A stretch of 64,000 nucleotides of DNA from Mytilus californianus (GCF_021869535.1 NW_026262712.1:47040884-47104883), one strand, 5' to 3'; shown: positions 51,245 through 60,282, numbered from the stretch's first letter. A program made the numbers and translations. The notes: generated by a model not told the origin, from the letters alone.

Positions 51245-52647
51245 CAACGTCATACCAATATACGACCACAAAAATTTTTTTGCGGTCGTATAAAAATAGT
51301 ACTGTAAATTCAGAAATTATTGCAAACATTCATTATAGTAATTTTAGAAGAATGGACATAAATGTGAATTTAATTATTGCGATTCCGGGAGCATATGCAT
51401 ACAGATATATGTATTAGATATCAGAATGCAAGTTCTTAATATTGCAATACTCACCCAGTTGCATTATTCACAATTAAAAAAACCTTGCAATAATTTCTGA
51501 ATTTACAGTATTCAAAACAATTTTCATAGCCTTTTATAATTCATCACTATGATCTAGTAAGGATCATTTATCAGGCTTGCTTGCACCAAATGTTCAAACT
51601 GGGCTAGTCAAATAAGTAAATCAGCCTGTTTTCATTATGTTGAAGCAGGGAAATGTCTCAAACTCAATGTCTGACACCAGAAGAACTATTGTGTAATACA
51701 AATTTTCACGGTTAGAAAGGTTCAATAAAGTTTTGTTCCAGAAGATGATTGTTAATTTGTATTTTAAAGTGGTGTGTTGCCATGGTTGCAAGGATACTTT
51801 ATGCTATAAAAGCAGCAATTGCCAAAATCAATTTGCAAAATCCTTAAGCTTTGTAGGCTATTTCAAGATTTCACACTGGATCAGTGTTTTCGTAGCAAGA
51901 GTCTAGTAGTTCTGATATGGAAATTATATATATATAGGAACTACATTTGTCAATTGATCTAATGCAACAAAAGATTTCACTCATTTTTGTTTTTGTATTT
52001 GCTGTTATGAACGTTAATCTCAGTTTTATTATTTTTGTTCAACATGTGAGGCATACAACTACCGGTACCACATGTACCATTGGGTTACTATCTAGGCAAA
52101 GTATTTTCATTAATTGGCAGTTTACATTATGCAGGTTGATTTATTATTGTTTGTTTAATATGCAGTCGCAAATATTACATGGATGTTCAGGACAAACATC
52201 ATGGACACACCAGTAAATGAGCCTCCTCATGGGGTTTTTGATTATGTGATTACTTGGCCGTTTTTATAGTGATTATTTGATTACCAGACCTGAATAAAAT
52301 ATTTCATGACCATTTGATTATTTGATAATCTAGATCTGTATTTTTGATTATTTGATAATCTTGTTTAAAAAAATAATTAATGATTATGTGATTATATTGG
52401 CAAAATATTTGTGATTATGTGATTACTTGGACACCCCCATGAGGGGCCTCGTTGGGAATTAAGGACATTTGTTATTCCTGATACTTACGTTCTGGAATTC
52501 ATCAATATCAAGTTTGCCATCTTTAATTTTTGAGTCGTACTGATTGATAAGGTCTCGTACTTCATACCCAGGCAGTTTCATTCCAACCAGTTCTAAGGCA
52601 GACTGTAATTCTGATGCTTCGATGTAACCACTCTGGTCATTGTCCAT
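35448..52647 (-). CDS. Plastin/fimbrin gene, coding exons joined over 12 segments
   Basis: Plastin bundles actin filaments in the cytoplasm through two tandem actin-binding domains and is tuned by calcium through N-terminal EF-hands. Twelve exons on the minus strand, all with GT-AG sites and consistent phases, encode 601 residues. They carry EF-hand 1 and 2 (residues 1-55 of the located chain), CH1 (about 99-212), CH2 (about 240-355), CH3 (about 370-472) and CH4 (about 491-596), ending [17 protein letters not shown]. Vertebrate plastins are about 627-630 residues, so only some 20-25 N-terminal residues are missing. Exons at 52,489-52,647; 48,417-48,586; 45,751-45,846; 43,424-43,634; 41,946-42,131; 41,127-41,201; 40,262-40,469; 39,654-39,830; 38,783-38,884; 37,975-38,084; 36,573-36,716; 35,448-35,615. 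No frameshift or stop was found. The only gene in the window that looks intact. Confidence 0.96.
36573..36716 (-). CDS. Plastin exon, CH4 middle
   Basis: Phase 0 in (acceptor TGATTTCAG) and phase 0 out (donor GTAGGT). 48 codons with [15 protein letters not shown] and AILDLIDCI, matching the CH4 region KKTSISSF...VLDLIDAI of vertebrate plastins. Confidence 0.95.
37560..37712 (+). mobile_element. 5'-truncated SINE with (AATC)n tail in plastin intron
   Basis: Contains TTGACTAGGATTGTCAGTTT, GGTTCTCTCCAGCTTCCTCC and AAAAACTGACCGCCATGAAA, the same body as the minus-strand SINE at 61.6-61.8 kb. It ends GGCGTTAAACACCAATCAAT with an AATC microsatellite tail. The tRNA-like head is missing. Confidence 0.75.
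37975..38084 (-). CDS. Plastin exon, end of CH3 and start of CH4
   Basis: Acceptor CTGTTTAG, phase 1 to 0. Contains [14 protein letters not shown] (last helix of CH3) and ITEWANGK (first helix of CH4). The donor is GTTAGT after GGAAAG. A stronger-looking GTAAGT four bases further on would put the next exon out of frame and is rejected. Confidence 0.94.
38340..38695 (+). repeat. Dispersed repeat in plastin intron (copy 3 of the 8.5-kb family)
   Basis: It has the same landmarks as 8530-8735: GTGCTGTTAAACCACTGTCC, CAGATTAGGGGGAAGG, GTGCCTGTCCTAAGTCAGGA and the end TAAATTAGGCC. Preceded by the AACTAGCTTTTAGTAATTGC part also seen at 800 and 7825. It is the fullest copy in the window. Confidence 0.75.
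38783..38884 (-). CDS. Plastin exon, CH3 core
   Basis: Acceptor TTTTATTTCAG, phase 1 in and 1 out (donor GTAAGA). 33 codons with [19 protein letters not shown] and [14 protein letters not shown]. Joining to the previous exon creates the Glu of the conserved [10 protein letters not shown] string. Confidence 0.95.
39654..39830 (-). CDS. Plastin exon, start of CH3
   Basis: Acceptor CTTACTTTCAG, phase 1 in; donor GTATGG, phase 1 out. 58 codons, with [20 protein letters not shown] and [12 protein letters not shown], the first helices of CH3. Confidence 0.95.
40262..40469 (-). CDS. Plastin exon, end of CH2 and linker between actin-binding domains
   Basis: Phase 0 in, phase 1 out (donor GTAAGT). 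69 codons containing [33 protein letters not shown] and an acidic linker ending EIEETREEK. The linker is slightly shorter than in vertebrate plastins. Confidence 0.95.
41127..41201 (-). CDS. Plastin small exon, CH2
   Basis: Exactly 25 codons, phase 0 on both sides: acceptor TTTTTTCTCAG, donor GTAAGT. Encodes [18 protein letters not shown] and continues VTLAPMN. It matches the family motif DS.AY.HLLNQI.PK. Confidence 0.94.
41946..42131 (-). CDS. Plastin exon, CH1-CH2 linker and start of CH2
   Basis: Acceptor TTTAAATAG, phase 0; donor GTATGT, phase 0. 62 codons with [20 protein letters not shown] and [19 protein letters not shown], the CH2 entry helix. Confidence 0.95.
42132..43423 (-). other. 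Plastin intron with fold-back MITE and dispersed repeat
   Basis: 42,441-42,570 folds on itself: GCAGCCAGTTGTATGAACAT pairs with the right arm ending CAACCGGCTGC, and inner TTAGTCTAATG...TTAAGTCTTCATTA blocks also pair. 42,864-42,985 is a copy of the CGTCTACA...CATGACTCATCAG dispersed repeat also seen at 9860. No coding sequence on either strand. Confidence 0.75.
43424..43634 (-). CDS. Plastin exon, main part of CH1
   Basis: Acceptor GTCTTTACAG, phase 2 in; donor GTAAAG, phase 0 out. 70 codons with [37 protein letters not shown] and [12 protein letters not shown]. These are the signature strings of CH1 in all plastins. Confidence 0.96.
43767..44942. mobile_element. hAT-like non-autonomous element, about 1.18 kb, in plastin intron
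   Basis: The terminal inverted repeats CAGGGGTTCAAATTA and TAATTTGAACCCCTG are exact. They are flanked by the direct repeat CTCAG on both sides (43,762-43,766 and 44,943-44,947). Sub-terminal blocks also pair (GGTCC...GACCTTCCA with TGGAAGGTCC...GGACC). The CAGGGGTTC end is typical of hAT elements, though these usually make 8-bp duplications and only 5 bp match here. No transposase frame inside. Confidence 0.8.
45455..45715 (-). mobile_element. tRNA-derived SINE in plastin intron (minus strand)
   Basis: On the minus strand the 5' part (about 45,650-45,712) has tRNA-like boxes, ATGGTCGACTATTGTAGAATG and GTCATGTGTTCATTCCC. The following body resembles the 30.4-kb SINE (GGTCAAACCAAAAACTTTTA, ATTTGCCACCTCTATGCC). 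The GC content contrasts with the intron. Confidence 0.7.
45751..45846 (-). CDS. Plastin exon, first half of CH1
   Basis: Acceptor ATTATATTTCAG, phase 2 in; donor GTATGA, phase 2 out. 31 full codons with [20 protein letters not shown] and [10 protein letters not shown]. Joining restores the Arg and Cys codons at both borders. It corresponds to DPDC.HLIP and the DGILL motif of other plastins. This gene has RNGIL where most plastins have DGIL. Confidence 0.93.
45960..48416 (-). other. Plastin intron with dispersed repeats
   Basis: Contains a (GTT)n microsatellite (about 47,067-47,088), a copy of the CTGTCCCAGATCAGGA dispersed repeat (47,704-47,870) and an inverted copy of the GGTATGATTGCC family (47,925-48,035). 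Open frames on either strand here are short and without domains. Confidence 0.6.
48417..48586 (-). CDS. Plastin exon, EF-hand to CH1 linker
   Basis: Acceptor ACCTTTTCAG, phase 0 in; donor GTAACC, phase 2 out. 56 codons and two bases: [20 protein letters not shown], then [15 protein letters not shown] and TTAFAEWIN. The GGTS..S.EGT.H linker and the AFAEWIN helix start of CH1 are diagnostic of plastin. Confidence 0.95.
48998..50200 (+). repeat. Tandem array, about ten units of 120-135 bp with higher-order pattern
   Basis: Units carry AAAAATCTAAATACATGGTT or CACATGTTTAGATTC, then ATATCAAAGAACCCC, AATTCAATTTTTG and AAGTTTAATTTTGGACCC. Starts are near 48,998; 49,124; 49,258; 49,390; 49,508; 49,635; 49,770; 49,905; 50,033; 50,165. 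Variants recur every fourth unit (511-525 bp), for example CACGGTTAGATTTGGAAT with CCCAATAATTC at 49,258 and 49,770. Long reading frames on both strands are repeat artefacts. Confidence 0.9.
50634..50820. repeat. Two tandem hairpins, about 80 bp each
   Basis: 50,634-50,710 and 50,739-50,820 each have arms ATAATTTAAAAGCAGTGTAA...GGGAR and YTCCCTTACACTGYTTTAAA...TTAT around a short A/T loop. Each folds into a near-perfect hairpin. They could be tandem MITEs or a hairpin module of the larger element. Confidence 0.85.
51177..51292 (+). repeat. (GAC)n microsatellite and terminal hairpin of element copy 1
   Basis: About 65 bases of GAC repeats with two short interruptions, then the palindrome ATACGACC...GGTCGTAT at 51,259-51,292. 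The same arrangement ends the elements at 57,182 and 23,909. Confidence 0.9.
51301..51510. mobile_element. MITE with ACTGTAAATTCAGAAATTAT termini (full copy)
   Basis: The exact termini ACTGTAAATTCAGAAATTAT and ATAATTTCTGAATTTACAGT enclose 210 bp. It directly abuts the GAC-tailed element. Other copies are at 22,512 (truncated), 31,709 and 60,949. Confidence 0.9.
52215..52453 (+). mobile_element. MITE-like GATTAT-rich repeat, copy 2
   Basis: Ends GAGCCTCCTCATGGGG and CCCCATGAGGGGCCTCG are inverted repeats. The interior matches 30,117-30,343 closely. It ends only about 35 bases from the donor site of the EF-hand exon of plastin, an unusually close insertion. Confidence 0.85.
52489..52647 (-). 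CDS. Plastin exon encoding the EF-hand pair
   Basis: Acceptor TTTTGCAG, donor GTAAGT, phase 0 on both sides, 53 codons. EF-hand 1 loop [12 protein letters not shown] has canonical ligands at positions 1, 3, 5, 9 and 12. [15 protein letters not shown] follows. The second loop ([12 protein letters not shown]) keeps Gly 6 and Glu 12 but has Ser and Ile at positions 1 and 3, where vertebrate plastins have acidic or Asn residues. The incoming helix of EF-hand 1 must come from an upstream exon. Confidence 0.95.
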
Positions 52648-52659
52648 CTGCAAAACACA

Positions 52660-54888
52660 AAATAATTTATGTTATTATGTTTATTCATCATGATCATGCA
52701 GGGCTTTCATTTGAATTGTGGTGTATAAATAAAAAGTGTTTCTTTGGAATTCTTTGTCAACTTGATTTTTTGAAACCAGTAATTAACATTATCTAGGATT
52801 GGACCAAAGACTTGTTAGCTGAAACTTTCAAGCAAAAGTACATTGAAAGCAGATCTATACCAATACCAAGATCAAGATCATTTTACTTAATCCACTGAGG
52901 ATCAAACCTACGACACCTGCACTGTTGACAAAGCAATTCTTAATCTATTAGGCTAGGACAATGCAAATGTCTGACATCTTGTAATTATCATACTTTCAGT
53001 GTCTTATGGTAAACCACAATGAAGATTTTATTGTTCCAATTATGTAACTGGTTTAATAACAATGTTGGTTTTTTAAACAAAAACATACATGTCCTGGTAT
53101 GTTATTCAAAAAGATTGACTCTAAGGACAATTTAAACAACATGACAGATAATAACTTCATTTAGATAATTTATAAGGAGAAAGGGGTGGTTGAAGTTTCA
53201 AACTAATTTTCAGCCTTTTAACTGGCTCTGCATCTTTGTTGCTGCAAAATATCATAAATTCCAATAGTTCCTGTTTGCATATATATGCAACTGCACATAC
53301 TTTTGTGGGGCAATGATGGATTTTTTTGTGCATGTACATGTATGTTATTGAATAAATTTACAAGATATTTTCATTTCAATTTATCTTCAGTCATCTTATC
53401 AAATAAAACCTTGTATAAAAGTACTGTCAATATGAATATGTATTTATAATAAGTTGGTCACAAAGATAATAAGGTAGGAAACTAGGTTATCCATATAAAC
53501 TTTAAATTACATCCTGGTACAGAGAAGAGAGATATATATATATAGAGCTGGTTTTCTCTGGATTTGTTTAACTGGTGAGATCATAATCTAGAGTTTGATA
53601 AAGACTAAAGTCTTATTTTCAATCTATATGAGACACTTGGGAATTACTGGGAAGCTTGCCACAGAACCTCATTACATTGCTCTGATCATTATTTCTTACA
53701 ATAAATTAAAATTCATTGTAATTAAGCATGATGAATGTCTTAGCAAATGCTTAGGAGTGATGTAGAGAAGCTGTAATAACACCCTTTTAAGTTATTATAG
53801 GCATATTTTTTCTGTAATAACATAGGTGTACTATGCATGATTGGCAAACTATGAACTGTTATATCTTTCTATAGTTAAATATACATAAAGACAATAGTAA
53901 TATCAATAGAACTTGTATACATTTTAACAAAACTAATGATGTATATTGTCCCTTTGAAACATGTAATATAAATATGTTATCACAGTTCTTTCATTTTTTA
54001 GTTCACAATAACAAATGTATGTTATTTTTCTCTAATAACCCTATAGAGTTATATCCTTGACTGATATATAAGAGTTGAAATAATGTCTTTGTAAGACATT
54101 TCAATAATTTTGTGTCCTTAAAAGATTTCTATTACCCATAAAATAAATTCACAAAAATTGTTTCTACTATGTCTCCAATATAATGAAACATAAGCAAACA
54201 CATATTTATCTTTGTTTATATCAAGTATATGTTATACTTCTACATACCATGCATACATTGCATGTTCATTCAAAACTTTAAATAAGTTTTTCAACTTTTA
54301 AAGAAAATTTAAATCCAGAATTGAAATAAATATTCTGATAAAATGATGAGGTCAGCATTCTTTCTAAAACCTGTATATTTGCATTTTTTTCATAGGTAAA
54401 TATTTCCCTATCACAAACCCTCCCTTTAAATCAGACCATCAAAATGTTTAGTTTATTAAATAGACTTGTGGATTTATTTGAGCAGATAGTTTTATCTTCC
54501 CCAAATATATGTATGCAATAAATATTGACATTGGGGTCAAATGTAAACATAATAAAAACTTTTAGGATAGATAAAATTCTCTATGACTTTGTCAGTCTGA
54601 AACGGTCATCCCTTATAAATTGATAAATGATATATTTGACCAGGGAGAGACAGTTTTCAGAAGCGGGGGTAAAATATCAAAATTCCTAAAGGACCGTTTA
54701 CATAAAGGGGAATACAATTGTATATTACATGTACAAGTACAGACACCAAAGTCTGAAGATCCAATCTGACATGACCTGCATTGTTACTCTTAAAATCTGA
54801 CAGACTAATTAAATGTTTAAAATGCAATTACTTGTAACAGTGTAACATGCATAGGAATTATGTCATTGTTGAAGATTAGCATTTATAT
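52660..54888. other. Region upstream of EF-hand exon; tRNA-like SINE trace, otherwise no gene seen
   Basis: Minus strand 52,890-52,960 has tRNA-like boxes (CTAATAGATTAAGAATTGC and GTGTCGTAGGTTTGATCC), suggesting a degraded SINE. The rest is AT-rich. I looked here for the missing linking exon of plastin and found none I can support. Confidence 0.45.
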
Positions 54889-54889
54889 A

Positions 54890-57589
54890 AACAAGAGGCT
54901 CTCTGAAGAGCCTGAATCGCTCACCTGTAATTTTTTGCTTAAATCTTTCATCAATTTTTTGCTTAAATCTTTCATCAATGATTATTTTTGCTTTTCAATA
55001 TATATTAATGAGTGGCCTAAAAATGCCATTTAAATGTTCTTTGCATCTGTCATATTTTCTTCAAAAGCAAAAAAATGCATTTTACCCCTATGTTCCATTT
55101 TAGCCATAGTGGCTATGTTTCTTAACCCACAAGGAAATAAAATACAAAATTTATACTAGGTACTCTGAAACTCATTTAGCCCAAGTTTGGCTGAAATTGA
55201 TTCAGCAGTTTCAAAGGAGAATATTTTTTAAAGTAAGCAAACTACATGTAGATGAACAAATTGTGAAAAATTGTCTTTAAAGGACAATAACTCCTTACGG
55301 GGTCAATTGACAATTTTTGTCATAAGAAACTTATTTGTAGATCTTACTTTGCTGAACATTTTTGTTGTTTACAGTTTATCTTTATCTATAATTATATTCA
55401 AGATAATAACGAAAACTGCAAAATTTCCTTAAAATCATCAATTCAGGGGTAATAAACTAAAAATCAGATACCCGATTTGGCTGATAATTTCAGGGCAGGT
55501 AGACCTTGACCTAATGAATACTTTAACTTCTTGTCTGATTTGCTCTAAATGCTTTAGTTTTTGAGATATGAGTCAAAAACTGCTTTTTACCCTATGTTCT
55601 ATTTTTAGCACGGCCATGTTTTCTGAGGCATCAGAAAATAAAACACAAACTTTATTCTAGATAACCTAAGAATAATTCAGATTAAGTTTGGTTTAATAGT
55701 TTCAGAGGAGAAGATTTTTTTAAAGTTAGAAAACATGATAAACAAATTGTGTAAAATTGTCCTTAGAGGGCAATAACTCATTAAGGGGTCAATTGATAAT
55801 TTTGGTCATATAAACTTATTTGTAGATCTTACTTTGCTGAACATTTTTACTGTTAACAGTTTATCTTCATCTTTAATAATATTCAAGATAATAACCAATA
55901 AAATGCTCCGCTGGGGCGCAGCTTGATACGACCACAGAGGTTGAACCCTGAACAGTCGGGGCAAGTATGGACACAACATTCAAGCTTGATACAGCACTGA
56001 ATTTGGATTGTAATCAAATATTTGACACAGCATAGGTTTCTCACACAGAATGAAAGTGGTCTAAGAACTTAAAATTTTTTAATTTACCTATTCAAACCAT
56101 ATCATTATTATTTCCTTTTATATATAAATCAGAAATAACCAATTTAAATGTAAAATTTTAAAGAAAAAAAAGGAAAAAAAAATCCCCCCCCCCCAATTTT
56201 TTGAACCCCCTTATGATTCATCACCCCCAAACTCAATCCCAGCTTTCCCTTTGTGGTATGGTACCTTGCAGTACAATTTCGGTGGATCCATACACTTGAA
56301 CACAAGTTATTGTCAGGAAACTAGAAAAAGGCTTGTTTTTTGGCCCCAAATTCCTAAATGTTTAGGGCAATTACCCCCAAACTCAAACCCAGCTTTCCCT
56401 TTGTGATATGGAACCTTGTAGTACAATTTCATAAAGATCCATACACTTACACACAAGTTATTGTCCTGAATCTAGAAAAATGCTTGATTTTTTGCCCTTT
56501 TATGGCCCCTAATTACTAAAATTTTGAGGGAATTACCCCCAAAATCAATCCCAGCCTTCCCTTTGTGGTATGGTACCTTGCAGTACAATTTCAGAGAGAT
56601 CCATACATTTGAACACAAGTTATTGTCTGGAAACTAGAAAAATGCTTATTTTTGGCCTCTTTTTGGCCCCTTATTACTAAACTTTTTGGGCAATTACCCC
56701 CAAACTCAATTCCAGCTTTCCCTTTGTGATATGGAACCTTGAAGTACAATTTCATAAAGATCCATACACTTACACACAAGTTATTGTCATGAAACTAGAA
56801 AAATGCTTGTTTTTTGCCCCTTTTTGGCCCCTAATTCCTAAAATTTGGAGGCAATTACCCCCAAAATCAATCCCAGCATTCCCTTTGTGATATGGAACCT
56901 TGTGGTACAATGTCAGAGAGATCCATACACTTACACACAAGTTATGTCTGGAAGTTACAAAAATGCTTATTTTTGGCCCCTTTTTGGTTCCCAATTCCTT
57001 AACTGTGGGTACCATAACCCCCAAAATCAATCCCCACCTTCCTTTTGTGGTATTGAACCTTATGGTAAAATTTCATTGAGATCCAACTAAAGTTAGAGTG
57101 CAAAAACTAATGTGTCTATGGACGACGACGACTCCAACATTATACCAATATACGACCACAAATTTTTTTTTGCGGTCGTATAAAAACTGCAAAATTTCCT
57201 TAAAATTACAAATTTAGTGGCAGCAACCCAACAATGGGTTGTTAGATTAATCTGAAAATTTCAGGGCTGATAGAACTTGACATAATGAACATTTATATCC
57301 CATGTCAGATTTGCTCTTAATGCTTTAGTTTTGAGATATAAGCCAAAAAACTTAATTTTACTCCTATGTTCTATTTTTAGCCATGGTGGCCATGTTTTTT
57401 GAAGAAACAGAAAATAAAACACAAACTTTATTCTGGATACCCTAAGGATCATTCAGCTTAAGTTTGGTTGGATTTGGTTCAGTAGTTTCAGAGGAGGAGA
57501 TGTTTGAAATAGTTTACACCGGACGGACGACGACGGACACCAAGTGATGGCAAAAGCTCACATTTCCTTTGGAAAGGTGAGTTAAAAAT
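54890..57589 (+). mobile_element. Non-autonomous element starting AACAAGAGGCTCTCTGAAGA, interrupted by another element
   Basis: It starts with a small palindrome GGCTCTCTGAAGAGCC and AATCGCTCACCT, and ends CCTTTGGAAAGGTGAGTTAA. It holds degenerate ~500-bp repeats with TTCAAGATAATAACGAAAAC and GATCTTACTTTGCTGAACAT. A second element (55,897-57,182) interrupts it. The sequence on either side of the insertion rejoins to match the uninterrupted repeat at 55,390-55,445. Confidence 0.8.
55897..57182 (+). mobile_element. GAC-tailed non-autonomous element, copy 2, nested
   Basis: It has the same left end as 48,789 (AATAAAATGCTCCGCTGGGG, then GATACGACC) and the same right hairpin TGCGGTCGTAT. Instead of the AT-rich array of copy 1 it carries six ~165-bp units (56,220-57,080) with CCCCCAAACTCAATCCCAGC, TTTCCCTTTGTGGTATGG and AGATCCATACACTT. 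No protein frame is supported. Confidence 0.8.
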
Positions 57590-57727
57590 AAAATGAGGTT
57601 AACTTAAATCATCTTTTTTTTGTTATAAAAATGGGAAAGGATAAATACGATCAGAAGTCCATTTACTAAAACTTCTGTGGTGTAGTTTTCCATAACAAAT
57701 TTTCCTCAAATTTGAAATTTAAGAAAA

Positions 57728-58758
57728 AAAATTCGTAAGGGTTCCGCGAAACCCAGTGTCTCGCCTACTTTTTCTGTTAATCGCAGGCTCAACAAAAATG
57801 AGGAAGTAAATCAATAAAAATATTCCTCTTGATACTATCTTTTGATTGTAAGAAGCTTCTGTCCAAGTTTGGTAAAAATCCAGGATAGTTTATGAATCTA
57901 ATAAATGTTTAAAAACTTTAACTGCAGACTGAATGTAATGTTAACTGGAAGAAAACAAAATTTCCTTCTAGATACTAGCATTTGATCATAAACAAGCTTC
58001 TGTCCAAGTTTGGTACAAATCCAAAATAGTATAAGAAAGTTATTAAAATTTTAAAAACTTTAACCACAGAGTGAATGTGTTGTTCCTGGCAGAAAATCTA
58101 AGTCCATTTAAAAGTAAAATACTGAGAAAATGGATTTATTTTTTTACAAAATTTCCTTCTAGATACTAGCTTTTGATCATAAACAAGCTTCTGTCCAAGT
58201 TTGGTACAAATCCAAAATAGTATAAGAAAGTTATTAAAATTTTAAAAACTTTAACCACATAGTGAATGTGTTGTTTCCTGGCAGAAAATCTAAGTCCATT
58301 TAAAAGTAAAATAAGGAAAAAAATAAATTTTTTTTTTTACAAAATTTACTTCTGGATACTATCTTATGATCATAAACAAGCTTCTGTCCAAGTTTGGTAG
58401 AAACCCAGGATAGTTTAAGAAAGTTATTAAAATTTTAAAAACTTTAACCACAGAGTGAATGTAATATTTCCCGGCAGAAAAACTAAGTCCATTTAGAAGT
58501 AAAATACGGAAAAAATTGAATTTTATTTTTACAAAATTTACTTCTGGATACTATCTTATGATCATAAACAAGCTTCTGTCCAAGTTTGGTAGAAATCCAG
58601 GATAGTTTAAGAAAGTTATTAAAATTTCAAAAACTTTAACCACAGAGTGAATATTTGTGGACGCCGCCGACGACAACGACGACGACGCCGACGGAATGTA
58701 GGATCGCTATGTCTCGCTTTTTCGACTAAAGTCGAAGGCTCGACAAAAACAAAGTCAT
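57728..58758 (+). mobile_element. Non-autonomous element with 190-bp tandem units and repeated ends
   Basis: The left (57,757-57,800) and right (58,709-58,750) ends are diverged direct repeats: TGTCTCGCCTAC...GGCTCAACAAAAA and TGTCTCGCTTTTT...GGCTCGACAAAAAC. Between them are five units starting near 57,818, 57,956, 58,145, 58,339 and 58,536 with AAGCTTCTGTCCAAGTTTGG, then a GACGACGACGCCGACGG tail. Non-coding. Confidence 0.8.
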
Positions 58759-60233
58759 GAAACAGTGTAATTTTTGGTGTTCTACATCTTTTATTCACAA
58801 CATGACCTTCAACATAAAAAAAGATAAAGACAGTCAGAGTCCCAATGCGAATTGAATTCTTTGATGATTCCAGTAGATAATTGTTAAAACAATATTTTCC
58901 ATGGTATTTGATATATCAATTGAGTAACTGTAAGTCGAAGAATTTTCTTGTACATGTAAGTCAATCCCATTGCAACCCCATTTCCAATAAAGTATTTATT
59001 TTTTTTAAAGTACAATCATTTTTCAAGTGTTTATTTATTACTATTAAATCACTCTCTGATATTTGAAAACTGAAACCCTTAAATATATTTTGACTTCAAA
59101 CAGGCATAAACTTCACAATCCAGTTAAATCTGCAGTTTAAAAAAAATTAAAAGCATTAATTAGTTACAGCCCTTGGATTCCATTGGACTAAAAATCAATA
59201 GCACTGATGACCTAGTTCTATGATTTGTGGATTACTACCCAGTTGATTTTTATCTTCTGTCTACTGGTGTATTTAGGTAGCTTATAAGGTCCCAACACAC
59301 TCCTACACCCAAAATACAGGTATTCATTACCAAATAAGGTAAAAATCAGCCAGTGTTTGTTGTTAACTTACAAGGTGGGTGATTTCACACTAGATAAATC
59401 TCACAATTTAATGACAATCGGTAATACACAGTCATAAATACTTCGTTAACTGTCATTCATAGTGATTAAATCATACAATCATGTGATTATATCAAAATAA
59501 TCTAACATTAATCATTAAAATTAGGTAATAGTTTTGTTCTTTCTATGTACGAATTATCACCTTTTGTAATTGTCACAAGGCATTACTTTCAATTCATTTC
59601 ATTAACCAGTAAAAACTCCTTATAAAGTCAAAGGGACGTTTAATATAAACATCTGATTTATAATTTACATGTACTTGTTAAATTACTTATGGTGTAAATC
59701 TACAGGAAACTCAAATGTAAATACAAAACCGTTTGAAACTGCCTACTATTATCATGATGCATGTATAAATTTATTTTTTTTTAAATTTCACAAAATTACC
59801 AGGAAGGTAGTTTTATTTACAAGGAAAGTTACTAATCTGAAACTATTAGATAATTATCACAAAACCTTCCTGATAAATATTTCTGGAAATGCAGTTTTCA
59901 ACAATAGTAGTCATTGCAAATAACTTGGGTTTTATTGCAAATAACGGATATTAAGGTCATGTTTGTTTTTCTAAATGTTTTGAGTCAACTTTTCAAAAAA
60001 GATTACCAGGCAGACAGGAAGAAAGCCAAATATACACACTAATCAATTTAACCCCATTTAACAACATAATCATTCCTTTTCAATAAATACATAATGATAT
60101 ATAAACAGAATGTTATTATTTTGAACCAAATACAAATTTAGGAGATACATATAAAATACAAATTTAGGAAATACTTATTTATCTCAAGTTCAAATATTCA
60201 ATTAAGAATCCTTATTTCTCTGTTTGTTCTTAG
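58759..60233. other. No gene seen
   Basis: AT-rich sequence upstream of plastin. Open frames on the plus strand (58,881, 59,669) have no domains. No exon of plastin recognised. Confidence 0.45.
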
Positions 60234-60282
60234 ATCATCGAAAACCTGCAGAACTAAGTACAGAGCAAGCAGATCTAGTAGC

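Larger units (their letters stand above)
48789..51299 (+). mobile_element. Large non-autonomous element with internal array and GAC tail, copy 1
   Basis: The left end AATAAAATGCTTCGCTGGGG and CTTGATACGACCGCAGAGG match copy 2 at 55,897. The right end has (GAC)n, then CCAATATACGACCACA, then TGCGGTCGTAT. It carries an AT-rich tandem array (48,998-50,200), a pair of hairpins (50,634-50,820) and two ~165-bp units (50,900-51,130). No protein frame is present. It fills much of the plastin intron before the EF-hand exon. Confidence 0.8.

Noticed and set aside
51047..51417. Frames rich in poly-Ser/poly-Thr/Arg
   Set aside because: Translation of the (GAC)n microsatellite in different frames.
53157..53339. 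Possible missing plastin exon on the minus strand (NKDAEPVKRLK after TTTTGCAG)
   Set aside because: No donor in the right place, wrong phase, and the peptide does not resemble an EF-hand entry helix.
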